Shown here one piece after another: positions 55,339-64,000 of a stretch of DNA of 64,000 bases. A program made the position numbers and the translations under genes. How positions within the stretch are numbered: position 1 is the stretch's first letter; every line of letters begins with the position of its first letter. The notes below the pieces were generated by a model. It saw nothing but the letters and a program-made list of their open reading frames with translations. It was not told where the DNA came from and made no database searches. This DNA comes from Azotobacter paspali (GTDB taxonomy: Bacteria > Pseudomonadota > Gammaproteobacteria > Pseudomonadales > Pseudomonadaceae): the NCBI RefSeq assembly GCF_042434745.1, contig NZ_JBHLSS010000045.1; one strand, written 5' to 3'.

Positions 55339-56199
55339 ATGCCCAAATCCATTCCCACCCTGTGCGGCTCGATCATGGGCAAGCCCTTCTCGCTGGGCGA
55401 GAAGATCCACAACGCGGCCTATGCGGCGCTCGGACTCGACTACACCTTCATATGCTTCGGCGTCGAGGACCCGCGCGCCGCCGTCCAGGCGATACGGACG
55501 CTGGGCGTGCGCAGGATGAACGTGTCCATGCCGTACAAATCGACCGTGACGCCGTACCTCGACACAATCGACGAATCGGCCCGGGCGATCGGCGCGGTCA
55601 ACACCATCGACAACCGGGACGGCGTGCTGACCGGCTACAACACGGACTACCTGGGCGCGGTGCGCGCCTTGCAGGAAGCGATCCGATCGGCCGGCAAGCG
55701 CATCGCGGTCATCGGCGCCGGCGGAGCGGCGAAGGCGGTCGCCTATGGCTGCCGGCAGGCCGGCGCCCGAGTGGAAGTCTTCAATCGCAGCGCGGAACGC
55801 GGCAGGACGCTCGCCGAATCGCTGGAAGTCGGATTCGGCGGCAGCATCGACGACTTCGCGGCCGACGCCTTCGACGCCGTCATCAACGCGACCTCGGCCG
55901 GCTTCCGCCAGCCCGGGACGAATCCCCTGGACGGCCAGCTGGCCTCCCACCTGGTTGTGATGGATGTCGCCTTCATTCCGGTCGAGACGGAGCTGCTGCG
56001 CCAGGCGCGGCAGCTCGGCTGCACGACCGTCGCCGGCACCCGCATGCTCGTGCACCAGGCCTGCCGGCAGATCGAACTCTACACGGGCCAGGACGCGCCC
56101 ATCGCGGTAATGGAGCGCGCAATGCTGCAGGAGATCGAGCGCCTGCGCCTGTGCCCCCCGCAAGAATCCCCGCCAAGGCATCTTGAGGAAACACCATGA
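55339..56199 (+). CDS. shikimate dehydrogenase-like protein
   Basis: This 286-residue protein has the AroE fold. Catalytic Lys67 is in SMPYKSTV and Asp103 in GYNTDYLGAV; the nucleotide site is GAGGAAKAVAYG. The usual N-terminal shikimate-binding SxS is replaced by KPFSLGEKIHNAAYAAL, so it is not the housekeeping AroE and may be catabolic (quinate/shikimate). It overlaps the transporter gene by 4 bases, supporting an uptake-and-oxidation unit. Confidence 0.83.
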   Translation: MPKSIPTLCGSIMGKPFSLGEKIHNAAYAALGLDYTFICFGVEDPRAAVQAIRTLGVRRMNVSMPYKSTVTPYLDTIDESARAIGAVNTIDNRDGVLTGYNTDYLGAVRALQEAIRSAGKRIAVIGAGGAAKAVAYGCRQAGARVEVFNRSAERGRTLAESLEVGFGGSIDDFAADAFDAVINATSAGFRQPGTNPLDGQLASHLVVMDVAFIPVETELLRQARQLGCTTVAGTRMLVHQACRQIELYTGQDAPIAVMERAMLQEIERLRLCPPQESPPRHLEETP

Positions 56200-57200
56200 C
56201 GACGACAAATCCAACAATAGTCGATTCACTGCACGCCACCGAAGCGGCGGCACGACACGACGACGGCATCCAGGCTAAGGACCTGCGCCGCGCCGCCTGG
56301 GCCTGCTCGCTGGGCAGCGCCCTCGAATACTACGACTTCGCCCTGTATACCCTGGCGTCGGCGCTCATCTTCGGTCCGTTGTTCTTTCCCGAGCAGACGC
56401 CGGAAATGCGCCTGATCGCCAGTTTCGGAACCTACTTTTTGGGCTTCGCCGTGCGCCTGCGCCTGAAGGAGTCGCCGACCTTCGTCAAGATACAGGAGCA
56501 CAAACGCACCCTCGACAACCCGCTGAAAACCGTGCTCACCCACTCCAGGCGCACTCTGCTCATCGGCGTCGGCTTGCGCCTCGCGGAAAACGGCGGCTCG
56601 TCCATCTACCAAGCCCCGGCGGTGAGCTTCATCGTCGGCGTCATCGGCCTCGAAGGGCCGGTCGGGGTGATCACCCTGATCTGCGCGGCCGCCGTCGGCG
56701 CCTGCACCGTGCCGGTCGCCGGCAAGCTGAGCGACAGGTTCGGGCGCGTCGCCGTCTACCGCGCCTTCGCGTTCCTGCAACTGGCGCTGGCCTTCCCGGT
56801 CTGGTGGGTGCTGAGCCAGGGCGAGGTCGTCGCCAGCGTGATCGCCATTTCCATCGCGCTCGGGATCGGTACCTGGGGCAGGTTCGGCACCCAGGCCGCG
56901 CTCATGCCGGAACTGTTCGGCGCCGGCCATCGCTACATGGGGGTGTCCGTCGCCCGCGAGGCCTCCGCGGCCGTCGCCGGCGGTATCGCGCCCATGGTCG
57001 GCGCGGGAATCATCGCCGCGGTCGTCGCCCTGAACCCCGATGATCCGCAGGCGGCGACCGGCGCCTGGTTCCCCATCGCCTGCTACCTGGCGCTGCTGAC
57101 CCTGACGACCATCTACACGACCTTCAAGACCCTGGAGACGCTCAACCGGGACCTGGACGACCCGCGCGACGCGGCACACGCCTCGCCGGCCGCGTTCTGA
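56196..57200 (+). pseudogene. MHS-type MFS transporter with a large in-frame internal deletion
   Basis: This 334-residue frame opens like a metabolite:H+ symporter (LGSALEYYDFALYTLASALI, FASFGTYFLGFAVR-like). It jumps straight from FAVR to LRLKESPTFVKIQEHKRTLD, which normally follows TM6. About 110 residues (TM3-TM6 with the DRLGRK loop) are lost. The C-terminal half is complete (GKLSDRFGRVAVYRAFAF, ALMPELFGAGHRYMGVS). With a normal length near 440 residues it should be non-functional, though the frame is kept. It was probably a shikimate-type permease, coupled to the preceding dehydrogenase. Confidence 0.8.
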
Positions 57201-57253
57201 ACCGACACGGGGGCCACGGCCCCGTCACTGCCTTATTACCCGGAGGTTTCATC

Positions 57254-57739
57254 GTGAACGGCAAGACGACGCATACACCCTATCTACGCCAGGTCGGCAG
57301 CATCACCTTGCCGCTGGCCAGGCACGCCCTGCAGGCGGCGCTGGACAAGGCGGCCGAACTGTCGGTGCGGATCAGCGTCTCCGTGGTCGACGCGGCGGGC
57401 CACCTGATCCATCTGGCACACATGGACGGCGCGACACTGCAGAGCCGCGACATCGCACTGAACAAGGCGCTGACGGCCGTCGGCTTCTCCACCAGTGCCT
57501 GGGAAGCGCGCCTGGAAAGCCGCTCGGCGGCGGTCCGCCAGGGCCTGCCGCTGCAGCCGCGCATGGCCCTGTTCGGTGGCGGGGAACCCTTCCTGCAGCA
57601 GGGCGCGACCCTGGGCGCCATCGGCGTCTCGGGGGCCTCCGAGCAGGAGGACGTGCTCTGCGCCATGGCCGCGGTGCACGCCGTGGCGAGCCTGCTGGAC
57701 CAACCTTCGCAGCGGGCCGCCGGCGAAGACCGGGCGTGA
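57254..57739 (+). CDS. GlcG/HbpS-family protein
   Basis: This 161-residue protein starts at GTG with GGAGG 8 bases before. The domain runs ITLPLARHALQAALDKAAEL, ISVSVVDAAGHLIHLAHMDG, and ends with IGVSGASEQEDVLCA. Proteins of this family bind heme, cobalamin or small ligands and often sit beside catabolic operons, as here. The exact role is unknown. Confidence 0.85.
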   Translation: MNGKTTHTPYLRQVGSITLPLARHALQAALDKAAELSVRISVSVVDAAGHLIHLAHMDGATLQSRDIALNKALTAVGFSTSAWEARLESRSAAVRQGLPLQPRMALFGGGEPFLQQGATLGAIGVSGASEQEDVLCAMAAVHAVASLLDQPSQRAAGEDRA

Positions 57740-57909
57740 AGATTCGATAGGCCGTACATGCTGTGAACGCAGCGGAAGACGGCGGCTCGCTGCGCGGCCG
57801 CCTTCCGGCGAAAGGTCCGATTCCGACGCGGCGCCGAGGTCCCCGCCAGGGCCCGCAGTGCATGCCGCGCAAAGCCTGCCGGGCCGACGCCCGCGGTGAC
57901 ACGCGGGCG

Positions 57910-58671
57910 CTAACGGAATCCGTGGCGATCGCGAACCAGCCGATAGGCCTCGTGCAGCTCGCGGGTCCGCGCCGTGGCCGCGCGCAGCCGCGCCGGACTC
58001 GCCCCGGCGCGGCCCAGCTTGTCCGGGTGATGCCGGCTGAGCAGGCGCCGATAAGCGTGCTTGATGGCCGCCGGATCGCTGTCGGGGCGGATGCCGAGCA
58101 GGCGCAGGGCCCGCCAGTAGCCGTCGTCCTCGGACGGCGCCGGCAGCGGTGCGCAGTCGTGCCCGAGCGCCTCGACCTGGGCGTTGCTGCGCCCTAGCCA
58201 GCGTCCCCAAAGCAGCAGCAGTTCCCGCTCGGCCGCGCCCACCCGGCCATCGGCCCAGGCCATCCGCCAGCACGCGCGCAACAGGTGCTCGACCCTTTCG
58301 GCCTGGCCACTCAGGCGCTGCAGCGAACGGCGCAGGCCGTCGATGCCGAGCATGCCGTGGGCGAAGATCCGGCTAGCCGCCTGCTGCGCCCGCGCATCCA
58401 GTCCGAGGGCGCCCATCTCGCGACAAGCCTGGCGCAGATGAGCCTCCTGCACGGGCCCCTCGTGCCGCGCCAGGCGACCGAGCAGGTGGAACAGCAGTTC
58501 ATGGTCGCCTTCCGCCGGACGCAGGCCTAGGCGCTCGACCAGTTGCCGCCAGGAGCGCAGTTTCAGACGGCGATCCAGCGCCAGGCCGAGCAAGGTGCCC
58601 ACCACGCCCCCAGGCAGATCGCTCACCAGCAGGCCGGCCAGGGCACCCAGCGGGGCGAACGGCAAGACCAT
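57910..58671 (-). CDS. DjlA-like co-chaperone with TerB and J domains
   Basis: This protein of about 253 residues starts at MVLPFAPLGALAGLLVSDLP (hydrophobic N-terminus). The middle is a TerB-like helical domain (LARHEGPVQEAHLRQACREM). The C-terminal J domain carries the HPD motif in RRLLSRHHPDKLG. It should stimulate DnaK at the membrane. It follows murU by one base, so it is part of the amgK-murU operon as in Pseudomonas. Confidence 0.88.
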   Translation of the reverse strand: MVLPFAPLGALAGLLVSDLPGGVVGTLLGLALDRRLKLRSWRQLVERLGLRPAEGDHELLFHLLGRLARHEGPVQEAHLRQACREMGALGLDARAQQAASRIFAHGMLGIDGLRRSLQRLSGQAERVEHLLRACWRMAWADGRVGAAERELLLLWGRWLGRSNAQVEALGHDCAPLPAPSEDDGYWRALRLLGIRPDSDPAAIKHAYRRLLSRHHPDKLGRAGASPARLRAATARTRELHEAYRLVRDRHGFR

Positions 58672-58672
58672 C

Positions 58673-59341
58673 TCAGCGGAGCTCCGCCAGCAGCCGCTCG
58701 ACCTCGGCGAGCCGCTCATGGGTGCCGACATCCACCCAGCGCCCGCGGAAATGCTCGCCGCTGACCCGCCCCTCGGCCATCGCGGCGAGCAGCAGCGGCG
58801 CCAGCTTGAAAGCCCCCGGCCGGCAAGCGGCGAACAGCGCCGGGTCGAGCACGGCGATGCCGCTGTAGGTCAGGCCGGGCCGTTCGCCGCGGGCGCCGAC
58901 CCGGCCCTCTTCGAGGCGGAAGTCGCCTTCGGGATGGTGCGTTGGGTTATCCACCAGCACCAGATGGGCCAGCGCCACCGGGATATCGCGCAGGCCGGCG
59001 AAGTCGTAGTCGGTCCAGATGTCGCCGTTGACCAGCAGGAAGGGGTCGTCGCCGAGCAGCGGCAGGGCACGCTGGATGCCGCCACCGGTCTCCAGCGGCT
59101 CGCCCTCGGCCGACCAAGCGATGCGCACCCCGAAGCTCGCGCCGTCGCCCAGGTAGTCCTCGATCTGCGCGCCGAGCCAGGCGTGGTTGATTACCAACTC
59201 GCGAAAGCCCGCGGCGGCCAGGGCGCGCACGTGGTACTCGATCAGCGGCACGCCGCCGGCGCGCACCAGCGGCTTGGGGGTGTGCAGGGTCAGCGGGCGC
59301 AGGCGCTCGCCCTTGCCGGCGGCCAGGATCATCGCCTTCAT
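58673..59341 (-). CDS. murU: N-acetylmuramate alpha-1-phosphate uridylyltransferase
   Basis: This 222-residue nucleotidyltransferase makes UDP-MurNAc from MurNAc-1-phosphate, bypassing MurA in wall recycling. The pyrophosphorylase signature MILAAGKGERLRPLT and the HTPKPLVRAGG lysine are present, as is LLVNGDIWTDYD. It overlaps amgK by 4 bases. The recycling bypass is linked to intrinsic fosfomycin tolerance in pseudomonads. Confidence 0.94.
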   Translation of the reverse strand: MKAMILAAGKGERLRPLTLHTPKPLVRAGGVPLIEYHVRALAAAGFRELVINHAWLGAQIEDYLGDGASFGVRIAWSAEGEPLETGGGIQRALPLLGDDPFLLVNGDIWTDYDFAGLRDIPVALAHLVLVDNPTHHPEGDFRLEEGRVGARGERPGLTYSGIAVLDPALFAACRPGAFKLAPLLLAAMAEGRVSGEHFRGRWVDVGTHERLAEVERLLAELR

Positions 59342-60360
59342 GCTGGCTGCTCCGCGGGTCGTGGCAGGGCAGCGAGCAGCGCGCCGAGTTCGGCCAGCTC
59401 CGGGCGCCGCGCCAGCACCGCCTCGATGTAGCCGAAGAAGCGCGGCACGTCGGCGAGGTATCTGAGCTTGCCGTCGCGGTGACAGATGCGCGCGAAGATG
59501 CCGATCACCTTGAGGTGGCGCTGCACGCCCATCAGGTCGCTGGCGCGCAGGAAGTCCTCCAGCCTTGCCTGGACCGGGACGCCGGCCACGCTGGCCAGGT
59601 TCCAGTAGCGCTCCAGCCAGGCGCGCACGCGCGCCTCGGGCCAACTGAGGAAGGCGTCCTTGAACAGGCAGGTGACGTCGTAGGTGACCGGGCCGTAGAC
59701 CGCATCCTGGAAATCCAGCACGCCGGGATTGGGCTCGCTCGACATCAGGTTGCGCGGCATGTAGTCGCGATGCACCAGCACCTTCGGCTGGGCCAGGGCG
59801 CTGTCCACCAGCAGGTCGCAGACGCGTTGCCAGGCCGCCAGTTGCGTGCCCTCCAGCGCGATGCCGAGGTGGCGCTGCAGGTACCAGTCGGGGAACAGTT
59901 GCAGTTCGCGGCGCAGCAGAGCCTCGTCGTAGTCCGGTAGGCCGGCGTCTTGCGGCAGGCGCTGGAAGGCCAGCAGGGCCCGGAGCGCGTCCCCGAACAG
60001 CGCGTCGGCGTTGTGCTCGTCGATGACCTCCAGGTAAGTCTGCCGGCCGAGGTCGGTCAGCAGCAGAAAGCCCTGTTCGAGATCGGCGGCAAGCACCTCC
60101 GGCACGTGCACACCGGCAGCGGCGAGCAGCCCGGCGACCTTGACGAACGGCCGGCAATCCTCCTGGGGCGGTGGCGCATCCATGGCAATCAGGCTGCGTT
60201 CGCCGTCCTGCCAGCGGAAATAGCGGCGAAAGCTGGCATCGCTGCTGGCCGGGGTCAGGCTCGCCGGCCCAAGCGCCCCCCAGCCGTACTCGGCGAATAG
60301 CGCCGGCAGGCAACGCTCCAGCCAACGCTCGAGGTTTTCCAATCGACCATCCACAGACAT
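59338..60360 (-). CDS. amgK: N-acetylmuramate/N-acetylglucosamine kinase
   Basis: This 340-residue APH-fold sugar kinase phosphorylates MurNAc or GlcNAc at the anomeric position. Catalytic HRD-like VLVHRDYMPRNLM and DFQDAVYGPVTYD are intact, as is LLLTDLGRQTYLEVI. It is the first gene of amgK-murU-djlA-like, divergent from lptD. Confidence 0.94.
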   Translation of the reverse strand: MSVDGRLENLERWLERCLPALFAEYGWGALGPASLTPASSDASFRRYFRWQDGERSLIAMDAPPPQEDCRPFVKVAGLLAAAGVHVPEVLAADLEQGFLLLTDLGRQTYLEVIDEHNADALFGDALRALLAFQRLPQDAGLPDYDEALLRRELQLFPDWYLQRHLGIALEGTQLAAWQRVCDLLVDSALAQPKVLVHRDYMPRNLMSSEPNPGVLDFQDAVYGPVTYDVTCLFKDAFLSWPEARVRAWLERYWNLASVAGVPVQARLEDFLRASDLMGVQRHLKVIGIFARICHRDGKLRYLADVPRFFGYIEAVLARRPELAELGALLAALPRPAEQPA

Positions 60361-60496
60361 CTACGACCCCCTACTCCCACGGACCTAGCCGTTGTCAGAC
60401 GCATTGATTTATTATGGTCGATCTTACTCCAGCCTAGCGCAGGCTGTGCCGTACCGGCTGTTGGCGCACAGACAGGAAGCCCGGACATAAACTCAG

Positions 60497-63256
60497 ATGG
60501 CCCTCACTCCTCCCCGCTCGTTGTTCCGCAGAAAGTTTCCTCTTCTGGTCACCGGTAGCCTGTTGATTCTGGGCTCGGCTCGCCTGCTGGCCGCCGAGCA
60601 GTTCGATTGCCGCCCCTCCGCCACGGGTGGCTGGGACTGCGCCCCCAAGGCCAGTGCCCAACCCCTACCGCCGCGCCCGCACGAAGCCGCCAGCGCAGCG
60701 ACCGCTGCCGGCGCGCAGCCCGCCGGCCAGGAGAAGGCCGCGCCGACCCTGGTCACCGAGAGCGAAGGCTTCGCCCTGGCTTCGCGCAGCGCCGACTACA
60801 GCCATCTGGACTGGGTACCGCGGGAGAAGCTGAGCCCGGCGCAACTGGCCGAAATCAGTCCCTACTGCACCGGCACCTACGTCGAGCCGCCACGGGTGGG
60901 CATGGACGACAGCACGCCGATGCGCGACGCACCGACCTACGTCTCCGCCCGCGCGTCGCGCTACGACCAGGAGAAGCAGATCGCCTCGATCGCCGGCGAC
61001 GTGGTGCTGCGCCAGGGCAGCATGCAGGTGGAGGCCGACGAGGCGCGCCTGCACCAGCAGGAAAGTCGGGGCGAGGTGCTTGGCAACGTCAGGTTGCGCG
61101 ATAAGGGCTTTTTGGTCGTCGGCGACCGCGCCGAGCTGCTGATGGAAAACGGCGAGGCGCGGGTGGAGAACGCCGAGTACGTCGTCCACAGCGCCCACGC
61201 CCGCGGTAGCGCGCTCAAGGCCAAACGCGAGGAAACCTCGATCATCCGCCTCAAGGACGGCACCTACACCACCTGCGAGCCGGGCAGCAACACCTGGACC
61301 CTGAGCGGCAAGAACATCAAGCTGGACCCGGTCAGCGGTCGCGGCACCGCCACCCACGTGACCCTGCGGGTACACGACCTGCCGGTGTTCTACACCCCGT
61401 ACATCCAGTTCCCGATCGACAACCGCCGCCAGTCCGGTTTCCTGACGCCGGGCTTCAGCAGTTCGGGCAGCAGCGGCCTCTCCCTGCAGGCGCCTTACTA
61501 CTTCAACCTGGCGCCGAACTACGACGCCACGCTCTACCCGACCTACATGACCGACCGCGGCCTGCTGCTGGAAGGCGAGTTCCGCTACCTGACCAAGAGC
61601 AGCGAAGGCCAGGTCGGCGCGGCCTACATCGACGACAAGGATGACGAGCGCGAACTGCAGTCGGACTACGAGGACCAGCGCTGGATGTACAGTTGGCAGC
61701 ACATCGGCGGGCTGAACTCGCGCCTGATGGCCGAGGTCGATTTCACCGACATCAGCGACCCCTACTACTTCCAGGACCTGCGCACCGACCTGGGCATCAA
61801 CCAGCCGGACTTCCTCGACCAGCGCGGCACCCTGACCTGGCGCGGCGACACCTTCACCGCGCGCCTCAACGCGCACGCCTTCGAGCGCACCACGATCGCC
61901 GATCGCACGCCCTACGACATCCTGCCGCAAATCAGCCTCGACGGCTTTCTGCCGTACCGCCCGTACGGCCTGTACTTCACCTACGGCACCGAGTACGTCA
62001 AATTCGAGCGCGACCTGCGCACTGGCTTCTTCACCGACGAGGACGGCAACACGGACGAACGCTGGTACGACGAATACATCACCGGGCTGGATCGCGCCGA
62101 AGGCGACCGCACCCACCTGGAGCCGGGCGTCAGCCTGCCGCTGGAGTGGACCTGGGGCTACCTCAAGCCCTCGGTCAAGATCGCCCATACCCGCTACGAC
62201 CTGGATCTGGACGCCCAGGGCAAGGCCACGCTCGGTGGCCAGCGCTTCGACGACAGCCCGGACCGCACCGTGCCGCTCTACAGCCTGGACGGCGGCCTCT
62301 ACTTCGACCGCAACGTCAACTGGTTCGGCAAGGGCTTCCGGCAGACCCTGGAGCCGCGCATGTACTACCTCTACGTGCCGTACCGCGACCAGGAGGACAT
62401 ACCGGTATTCGATACCGGCGAGCACGTCTTCAGCTACGCCTCGCTGTGGCGCGACAACCGCTTCACCGGCAAGGACCGCATCGGCGACGCCAACCAACTG
62501 TCGCTCGGCGTGACCAGCCGCTGGATCGAAGCCAACGGCTTCGAACGCCAGCGCATCAGCTTCGGCCAGACCTTCTACTTCCAGGATCGCCGGGTGCAGA
62601 TGCCGCGCGTGAATTACGAGAAGCGCAACGACTCCGAGTCCAAGGTCTCGCCCTATGCGCTGGAATATGTGTACCGCTTCAACCACGACTGGCGCCTGAC
62701 CTCCGAGTTCAACTGGGACCCGGACGAGCGCCATCCCCGCTCCAGCAACGTCATGTTCCATTACCAGCCGGCCGACAATCCGAACAAGATCGTCAACCTG
62801 GGCTATCGCTACCGCAACGACGTGATGCGCTACAACCAGTCCACCGGTACCTGGGACTACAGTACCGACTTCGGCAACTGCGATACCGATCCGAACTGCA
62901 TCAAGGACTACTATAAGATCGACCAGCACGACTTCTCGACTATCTGGCCGCTCGCCCCGCACTGGAGCGCCATCGCCCGCTGGCAGTACGACTACAGCCG
63001 CGATCGCACCCTGGAAGCCTTCGGCGGCTTCGAGTACGACAGTTGCTGCTGGAAGCTGCGCTTGATCAGCCGCTACTGGATCGGCTACGACGAGAACGAA
63101 CTCAACCCGGACCAGAACGACGACGCCGACAAGGGCCTCTTCCTGCAGGTAGTGTTCAAGGGCCTTGGCGGCGTGATGGGCAACAAGGTGGAGGCGTTCC
63201 TCGACCAAGGCATCGAAGGTTACCTCGAACGTGAACAGCAACAAAAAGCTCATTGA
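60497..63256 (+). CDS. lptD: LPS-assembly protein LptD
   Basis: This 919-residue outer-membrane beta-barrel inserts lipopolysaccharide into the outer leaflet with LptE. It has a signal segment (PLLVTGSLLILGSARLLAA), an OstA/LptA-like N-domain (about 125-280) and a long barrel. Cysteines that may form the family disulfides are Cys38/Cys48 near the N-terminus and a CC pair in YDSCCWKLRL near the C-terminus. It overlaps the surA start by 26 bases. Confidence 0.95.
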   Translation: MALTPPRSLFRRKFPLLVTGSLLILGSARLLAAEQFDCRPSATGGWDCAPKASAQPLPPRPHEAASAATAAGAQPAGQEKAAPTLVTESEGFALASRSADYSHLDWVPREKLSPAQLAEISPYCTGTYVEPPRVGMDDSTPMRDAPTYVSARASRYDQEKQIASIAGDVVLRQGSMQVEADEARLHQQESRGEVLGNVRLRDKGFLVVGDRAELLMENGEARVENAEYVVHSAHARGSALKAKREETSIIRLKDGTYTTCEPGSNTWTLSGKNIKLDPVSGRGTATHVTLRVHDLPVFYTPYIQFPIDNRRQSGFLTPGFSSSGSSGLSLQAPYYFNLAPNYDATLYPTYMTDRGLLLEGEFRYLTKSSEGQVGAAYIDDKDDERELQSDYEDQRWMYSWQHIGGLNSRLMAEVDFTDISDPYYFQDLRTDLGINQPDFLDQRGTLTWRGDTFTARLNAHAFERTTIADRTPYDILPQISLDGFLPYRPYGLYFTYGTEYVKFERDLRTGFFTDEDGNTDERWYDEYITGLDRAEGDRTHLEPGVSLPLEWTWGYLKPSVKIAHTRYDLDLDAQGKATLGGQRFDDSPDRTVPLYSLDGGLYFDRNVNWFGKGFRQTLEPRMYYLYVPYRDQEDIPVFDTGEHVFSYASLWRDNRFTGKDRIGDANQLSLGVTSRWIEANGFERQRISFGQTFYFQDRRVQMPRVNYEKRNDSESKVSPYALEYVYRFNHDWRLTSEFNWDPDERHPRSSNVMFHYQPADNPNKIVNLGYRYRNDVMRYNQSTGTWDYSTDFGNCDTDPNCIKDYYKIDQHDFSTIWPLAPHWSAIARWQYDYSRDRTLEAFGGFEYDSCCWKLRLISRYWIGYDENELNPDQNDDADKGLFLQVVFKGLGGVMGNKVEAFLDQGIEGYLEREQQQKAH

Positions 63257-64000
63257 TCGCTTGCGCTCGCTGCTGCTGGCGACCTTGCTGCTCGGCAGCG
63301 CGGCACAGGGCGAAGTACGCCCGCTGGACCGTATCGTCGCCATCATCGACAACGATGTGGTCATGCAGACCCAACTCGACCGACGCCTGCGCGAGGTCGA
63401 GCAGACCATCGCCAAGCGCGGCGCCCAGTTGCCGCCACGGGACCAACTCGTCTCCCAGGTGCTGGAGCGGCTGATCCTGGAAAGCATCCAGTTGCAAATG
63501 GGCTCGCGCGCCGGCATCCGCATCGGCGACGAGGAACTCGCCCAGGCGATGGCCACCATCGCCCAGCGCAACGGCCTGACCCTTGAACAGTTCCAGGCCG
63601 CCCTGGCCCGCGACGGCCTGTCCTTCGACGAGGCCCGCGAGCAGGTACGCCGCGAGATGATCATCAGCCGCGTCCGCCAGCGCGTGGTGGCCGACCGCAT
63701 CCAGATCAGCGATCACGAAGTACAGAACTTCCTCGCCTCGGATCTCGGCAAGCTGCAGTTGTCGGAGGAATTCCGCCTGGCCAACATTACCATTCCGCTG
63801 CCCGACGGCGCCCCGCCCGAGCAGATCCAGGCCGCCGAGCAGCAGGTGCTGGAGATCTACCGCCAACTGAGCGACGGCGCCGACTTCGCGCAACTGGCGA
63901 TCACCCGCTCGGCCGGCGAAACCGCCCTGGAAGGCGGCGAGATCGGCTGGCGCAGGGCGGCCCAGTTGCCGCCGCCGTTCGATAACCTGGTCAGCCAGTT
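63231..64000 (+). CDS. surA: periplasmic chaperone/prolyl isomerase SurA (3' end beyond the window)
   Basis: From a GTG at 63231 the frame encodes a signal peptide (RLRSLLLATLLLGSAAQGEV). The SurA N-domain follows (LDRIVAIIDNDVVMQTQLDR, LVSQVLERLILESIQLQMGS, then EQVRREMIISRVRQRVV). The first parvulin domain starts before the window ends (ITRSAGETALEGGEIGWRRA). SurA folds LptD and other barrels. About 257 codons of roughly 430 are present. The GTG start inside the lptD tail suggests translational coupling. Confidence 0.95.
   Translation, partial: MNSNKKLIDRLRSLLLATLLLGSAAQGEVRPLDRIVAIIDNDVVMQTQLDRRLREVEQTIAKRGAQLPPRDQLVSQVLERLILESIQLQMGSRAGIRIGDEELAQAMATIAQRNGLTLEQFQAALARDGLSFDEAREQVRREMIISRVRQRVVADRIQISDHEVQNFLASDLGKLQLSEEFRLANITIPLPDGAPPEQIQAAEQQVLEIYRQLSDGADFAQLAITRSAGETALEGGEIGWRRAAQLPPPFDNLVSQ

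Noticed and set aside
60665..63700. A 1011-codon open frame on the minus strand opposite lptD and surA
   Set aside because: It is antisense to two clear genes, has Val/Ala/Gly/His-rich composition without domains, and is an expected by-product of high GC in the third codon position.

Overview
The window reads as high-GC chromosome from a member of the Pseudomonadaceae, most likely Azotobacter. The two ends keep a Pseudomonas-type gene order: rrn promoter-tyrS-M23 peptidase-anmK-erpA-argC-hemJ-HIT-coq7-speD-OsmC-vfr-trpC-trpD-trpG on the left, and trpE-gph-rpe ... djlA-like-murU-amgK-lptD-surA on the right. Vfr is close to the Pseudomonas protein as I remember it. The Azotobacter assignment is an inference. 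It rests on a broken gene ending in an AlgE-type alginate epimerase R-module, on a PL17 oligo-alginate lyase, and on abundant degenerate repeats.

Layout. (1) 1-12.6 kb, dense housekeeping genes: an outward-facing rRNA-type promoter, tyrosyl-tRNA synthetase, murein hydrolase and recycling (mepM, anmK), Fe-S assembly (erpA), arginine (argC), heme (hemJ), ubiquinone (coq7), polyamine (speD), the cAMP regulator vfr and trpGDC. (2) 12.6-20.5 kb, a decayed zone: a lone degenerate type I-E-like CRISPR repeat, hairpin-rich dispersed repeats, a broken delta-60/R-module gene, an IS1595-family transposase fragment and a broken DMT exporter. Next come an intact two-gene unit (small exported protein plus RTX subtilase), a long palindrome, an HtrA-like protease and a frameshifted DUF2267 gene. 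(3) 20.7-37.4 kb, accessory metabolism: a Zn alcohol dehydrogenase, a PHA-synthase-like hydrolase, Ada, archease and mdaB. These are followed by capA, an NAD-salvage group (pncB, pncA, a PRPP synthetase paralog and a kinase-fold protein), a Pb/Cd-type MerR regulator facing decayed DNA, orphan E1 alpha/beta genes, rtcB and dedA. (4) 37.4-49 kb: unassigned remnants, a LysR gene divergent from the PL17 lyase, a TPR protein, a sterol desaturase-type hydroxylase, EF-hand and low-complexity exported proteins. A two-component system, a TorF-like outer-membrane protein, a broken HpaI-type aldolase and a GNAT enzyme complete this part. (5) 49-57.8 kb: trpE with an attenuator, gph and rpe, gabT, a frameshifted LysR gene, a decayed SDR and a 177-bp MITE. 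A shikimate dehydrogenase-like gene, an internally deleted MHS transporter and a GlcG-type protein follow. (6) 57.9-64 kb: the envelope group djlA-like, murU, amgK, lptD and surA, cut by the window end.

The accessory block from 12.6 to 49 kb lies between trpG and trpE. In P. aeruginosa this interval carries the R/F-pyocin genes. No pyocin or phage gene is visible here; the locus looks like an insertion hotspot that has filled with metabolic genes and then accumulated pseudogenes. How parts fit together: anmK, amgK and murU belong to the cell-wall recycling route that converts anhydro-MurNAc to UDP-MurNAc. RtcB and archease form an RNA-ligase pair although they are 10 kb apart. PncA, PncB and Prs supply nicotinamide, nicotinate and PRPP steps for NAD. 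LptD and SurA are functionally linked outer-membrane biogenesis factors.
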